64,000 bases of DNA from Sphagnum compactum. Lineage: Eukaryota > Bryophyta > Sphagnopsida > Sphagnales. The notes under the pieces are model-generated. The model saw nothing but the letters and a program-made list of their open reading frames with translations. It had not been told where the DNA came from and ran no database searches. Positions 60,097 to 64,000 of the stretch are shown here, piece by piece (positions within the stretch are counted from its first letter, which is position 1; each line of letters begins with the position of its first letter). The DNA lies in NCBI GenBank assembly GCA_965153455.1, contig OZ234494.1, positions 1,860,001 through 1,924,000 on the forward strand, read 5' to 3'. Position numbers and translations under genes: made by a program.

Positions 60097-63005
60097 CGGA
60101 GACCAATTTCAGGATCCAATGTGTTTGCAATTATAGGTGTTTAGGGCAATGGTGACTCATCCCTAATGCCCGAGGTTGAAAACACACCTTGTAATTGCTA
60201 CAAGGTTGATATGGGAACATCCAAACTTGAAGCCCCCATTCCATGTGCATTTGAAGTCCCTTCAACTTTTTCAAACAAGTTCAAAATCTTGAATGCCAAA
60301 AATGCATTTGACATGTGTTCTCCCCACTCCAAACATTGAGCCTCATGTCATCCATCACCCTTTCCTTTCATGAAAAATCCCATAATTGGCAAGGATGTTT
60401 GGCCCATTTGGGATCATCAAATGTGACCCCATGATCAGGCTGCCACCCTACATGAATGTACGTAACCCAAGATGAAATGCAAGAGATGATGAAGAAAGGG
60501 AAACATGGGTGGTTAAGTGGGTGGGAAATGAACAATTGTTGGTGTTCAACCAAACTTGGGCTAATGACCCATGTCACATAGTTCAAGTCCATGACTTGAC
60601 CAAGGAAAAGCCTTCTAATGGCTTCCTATAAGCCAACGAGATGAATGGTGTGGGTATGAAACCCCATAACACATTCATGTTCATTAACATTGGGTTCCAT
60701 CCAACATGAATGTTGTGAATCCCAAATCATGTCAGGACCATCATCTTGAAATACATGTGAAACTAGAAAGTTCATGATGGTGGGCAATGTTGCTCGTGGT
60801 CAGCCCACCTTTTTGAAAATGTCAAGAGGTGGCCGATCATCATGTTGCACTATGTGGGACATGTGTCCTAGATCCAAAATGGCATCCACTATAAGATTTT
60901 GAGGTCATGGCACCAAATGGTATGTTCGTTGCAACAATTCTAGTGGTGTTATATTGGTCCATAACCACTATAACCAATGTGCATGATATTGCACTAATGC
61001 AACATCCACCAAAATGGGCTAGCCCAACCAACCATGAACTTGATCCCATGTCATCAAAACCTGTAGCCATAAATCACCTAAAGGATGGACATTCTCCAAA
61101 AGATAAATGAATGGTTTGTAAATGCAACACCATTTGTAGGAGCTACCAAAAGAACCTCGATCTTGGGTCAAGCAAACCACTGCCTATGCTTACTTTAAAA
61201 TGATTTTGACTGACCATCCAACTACGACCATATCCACTAGGCCAACATCATCCAAATGTTGTGCCCCTAACAATATAATGTCTTGAAGTAATGCCCCCAA
61301 ATATCCACGCAGAGCTATAGTTGGTAATAGTAGCTCTAGATATTGATCCTTATTTAACAACTTACCTCTTCTAAAAAATTCAATGAAAAAAATCATTACA
61401 CTTGGAATTTTGAAAGGCCTTACTAATGTGTTTTTTATGGCCATTATCAATAATGTTTTTCATTTAGCTTGATGGACATCACATTCAATTTGTGATTTCA
61501 AAACTTGTTTGAATAATCCAAATTGATTTAGTTTTTTTTTTTAACATTAACTCAAAATTTATTTAAATACATATTATACCCTATCAAAACCTATTCAATA
61601 AAAGATTTTATGAAAATGTCTTCCAACTTTACATAATTCTATCATTACATGGTTTTTTGAAAAGAAATTTTGTTGCAATGTTATTATTAAACTTTTTTTC
61701 TTTTAGAAAGGTTAGTTCGTTTAGTAGATTTACTAAGTGGCCTTCACCATTTGGCAACCATGTTTGGGACATCACACCACAACTTTTGGTTCAAAGCTCA
61801 AGATTGATAAATTTTTTGAATATGGAAACCTAAAATTGTCCTTACAATGTATTATGTGCACGCAAAGTTTTTTTTTTTTCTTTTGTAGGGAGCCTCTTTG
61901 ATTGGGCCATCGCTAGAAAAATTGAAACTTTTGCACTCCCGAAATTAAAAAATTGCACTTTGCCCTCTTGAAACAAAAATATAGAAGTCTTTTCCTTTGA
62001 TTACCTTCATCATGTCCAAGAATAAAATTGGGTTGCAGTTATATGATAAGTGGTTGGTGAGATCTCTTGGGTGTTGTTGTATCACTTCATTGCTTGAGTA
62101 ATAATTTTATTACTAAAAGTGTTAGTGACCATTTTTGCCCCGATGGCAAGGAGCACCACACTTTCATTTCCTATGTTTTGCCTAAACTTGTAATGAGAAA
62201 ACTTACAAAGGTGGTAGCAAGCACCACACCTTTATCCCATATTCTTTGCCCAGAACTTAACAGGGGCAAACTTCCAAATGTGTCCAAAAGGGAAGGCTTC
62301 TTGCACAGAGGTGCAAAGTGCAAAAGGTCAAATGACGATTACCTTCAAAACCTTGCCTAAACCATATTAGACTTAAGATCTGGATCCTATGTTAAGGGCC
62401 TTAACATAGGATGCTCATGCTGGTTCTAGGGCCAAGTCTAACTAGTATTTCTATTAGGAATTTTCACTTGGAACCAAAGGGATGATCATCCATAGAAAGA
62501 TGTTAAGAAACTAGCGATCATGGCTATAAACCAGATATGAAATACAAATCTTTAATCATCTTTTTATGATCTTGGCTATCCGTTGAAAACCAATCATAGG
62601 AATCTGACAATTTGTACTACTGTTTTTTTGCACTTTTGGCAATTGAAAACCTTCAAAATCACTTGATTTTTGAACTTTTAATTTTTGAAATTTCTTTTTG
62701 GTGAACTTTCTCCAACAATAAAAGGTTGAATCTAAATGACCTTGGCTTTCCTTGGGTTGGGTCTGGGTCTCGAGGTAGGGCCTTGACCCATGGCTTGTCT
62801 TATGGCAAGTCTTGTCTCATGTAAATCCACTGGATCTGGTTTTTAAAACTGTACCCACATTGGAACCGGAACCAACCAACATTGCTTTAAGACACACCTA
62901 ACATCCCAAGCTTCCTGAATGCAGTTGTCGTCCACACTGAGATTCTCAGACTAACTAGGATTACCCAGAAGTTCAAATGTAAGTGCTCTCTTGTTACATC
63001 CTTAC
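60097..63005. other. intergenic, possible retroelement remains
   Basis: The minus strand upstream of the gypsy fragment (60100-61450) has short open frames that could be eroded gag or protease sequence, but no motif proves it. A 29-bp palindrome lies at 62384-62412. Nothing else is recognised. Confidence 0.4.
62384..62412. repeat. 29-bp near-perfect palindrome
   Basis: ATCCTATGTTAAGG, one G, then its exact reverse complement. The TGTTAAGG core also resembles text just inside the termini of the miniature element at 58399-58599. Confidence 0.75.
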
Positions 63006-63575
63006 CGTGAAGTCCATCACACTGACATACCATCCCACTGCATGCTTCTTCATCTCATCCAGTAACATACCAACCCCTAGGCACAATTCACTCAAATTTT
63101 CATGCATCAAATAATCTACCACAGTTTGGAACTCAGTGAAGCCTGACACAAGTCCAACAAATCATTGAAAGATAAGCTCATGAGTCATGACTGCCAGGGA
63201 CTTTCTATCATCCATCTACCAATGGGATCACAGAAGTTTTGAAACATTCAACCCATCACACTCTTCTAGAGAGACATGCTAAGTATTGGAACCAGGAAGA
63301 GCAGTGGAATCAATGAAATTATGCCATCTTACCAATGCAAGCCTTCTCTCCAAAGAGATCAGCGTTTACAAAAATTTCTAAGTTACATGCATGCTAGTCT
63401 GTGGCTTGACAACTACTGCCACCTTCAAAAACCACCTGATCAAGCTAACTGACTTCTTCACCTCCATCCACTCCTGCCTTCATATTCACACCCTTTCTCT
63501 GAGTTCATCCTCTTCTCCCAGAAGCTTCAGCAGCTCATCATTAAATTGGCAAGCATTGAGTTTTGCAAAAAGCAA
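63006..63575 (-). CDS. exons of an unrecognised protein-coding gene (partial)
   Basis: Three consecutive minus-strand exons have good splice sites and compatible phases: 63492-63575 (phase 0 to 0), 63333-63393 (ends one base into a codon) and 63006-63142 (completes it, ends phase 0 at ACG|GTAAGG). The joined text includes AKLNACQFNDELLKLLGEED, then IFVNADLFGEKACIG, then FTEFQTVVDYLMHENLSELC and VGMLLDEMKKHAVGWYVSVM. It is acidic, leucine-rich, probably helical and free of stops. I do not recognise the family. Further exons could lie above 63575 up to and beyond the window edge, where the minus frame includes LVGLVDGRVLVRD, and perhaps below 63006, but I could not join them in phase. It could be a broken gene copy. 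Confidence 0.5.
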
Positions 63576-64000
63576 CTAATTTCCCGGTGCCTCCAAGAAA
63601 CACTACTTTCCAGTGCCAGAAACGGCGCCTTGAACCACCCATCAGCAGCAGAAGCATCCCTAACTAGAACCCTACCATCCACTAACCCAACTAGCTGGAA
63701 TGTTTTTGCTGTTACATTTTGGTCACTTGAAAACTGATCCTGTGACCCTTTCTTTATCACATATATTTTGAGAGGCTGGTATTCTAGTTTCAAAATATTC
63801 TGTTCATAGATGCATTGTTCAAGGCAACACAAGCCAGTGATGAAAGAAATTTACCAAACATGACAATCTACATACAAGCAAAAAGAGGCAAATCTCAATG
63901 ATGGGCTTGACTGAGAACACAATGCCACTGGTACCACAATGCTAAGGATACCAGTGTTGTCACTAAATGTTAAATCTTCTTTAGATTCTTGCCAATTTAT
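63576..64000. other. right edge, possibly further exons of the minus-strand gene
   Basis: The minus strand has an open frame at about 63600-63830 (including VGLVDGRVLVRDASAADGWF). Its reading phase does not join simply to the exon at 63492-63575. The plus strand is also open at 63546-63737. Which, if either, is coding cannot be decided here. Confidence 0.3.

Noticed and set aside
63546-63737. 63-codon plus-strand ORF at the right edge
   Set aside because: It has no splice or domain support and overlaps the better-supported minus-strand exon at 63492-63575.
1-64000. tRNA, rRNA or other structured RNA genes
   Set aside because: No cloverleaf with T-loop GGTTCGA-type text or rRNA core sequence was recognised by eye. 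A tRNAscan or Infernal run would be needed to exclude them fully.

Overview
The window looks like nuclear DNA of a land plant, probably a non-flowering one (moss, liverwort, fern or similar). I infer this from five plant gene families with spliceosomal introns, plant-type transposon debris and a short run of TTTAGGG-type telomere-like sequence. The exact lineage cannot be fixed from the sequence alone. Genes sit in GC-richer islands. The rest is AT-rich and full of decayed mobile DNA.

Layout. (1) 2.3-3.7 kb, plus: an intronless two-domain fasciclin-like protein of the FLA15-18 type. (2) 7.4-8.3 kb, minus: a broken PIF1-like helicase. (3) 10.6-17.5 kb, minus: a 12-exon R3H plus G-patch RNA-processing protein. 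(4) 18.4-20.4 kb, plus: a two-exon NAD(P)-type aldehyde dehydrogenase, divergent from gene 3 with about 0.9 kb between start codons. (5) 21.4-27.7 kb, minus: a 14-exon nucleobase-ascorbate transporter, convergent with gene 4. (6) 28.4-41.5 kb: no intact gene. It holds an array of about 18 hairpins, two terminator-like stem-loops, a decayed C2H2 finger sequence, and a roughly 200-bp satellite present in opposite orientations on either side of a very AT-rich core. (7) 41.6-48.0 kb, minus: a five-exon TPR-SET protein of the ATXR1/SDG35 type, whose exon 2 carries about 11 degenerate acidic repeats of about 48 residues. (8) 48-63 kb: a hAT-type miniature element with a perfect 8-bp target duplication, a Tourist-like miniature element with a TAA duplication, two opposed fragments of a reverse-transcriptase ORF and a Ty3/gypsy fragment. 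(9) 63.0-63.6 kb, minus: three phase-compatible exons of an unrecognised gene that may continue past the right edge.

The five genes do not form a pathway; as usual in plants they are neighbours without an operon. They cover cell-wall/extracellular matrix, RNA processing, aldehyde detoxification, purine/xanthine-type transport and chromatin or protein methylation. Exon boundaries were derived by hand from GT/AG sites, reading phase and remembered family patterns. No alignment or search was run.
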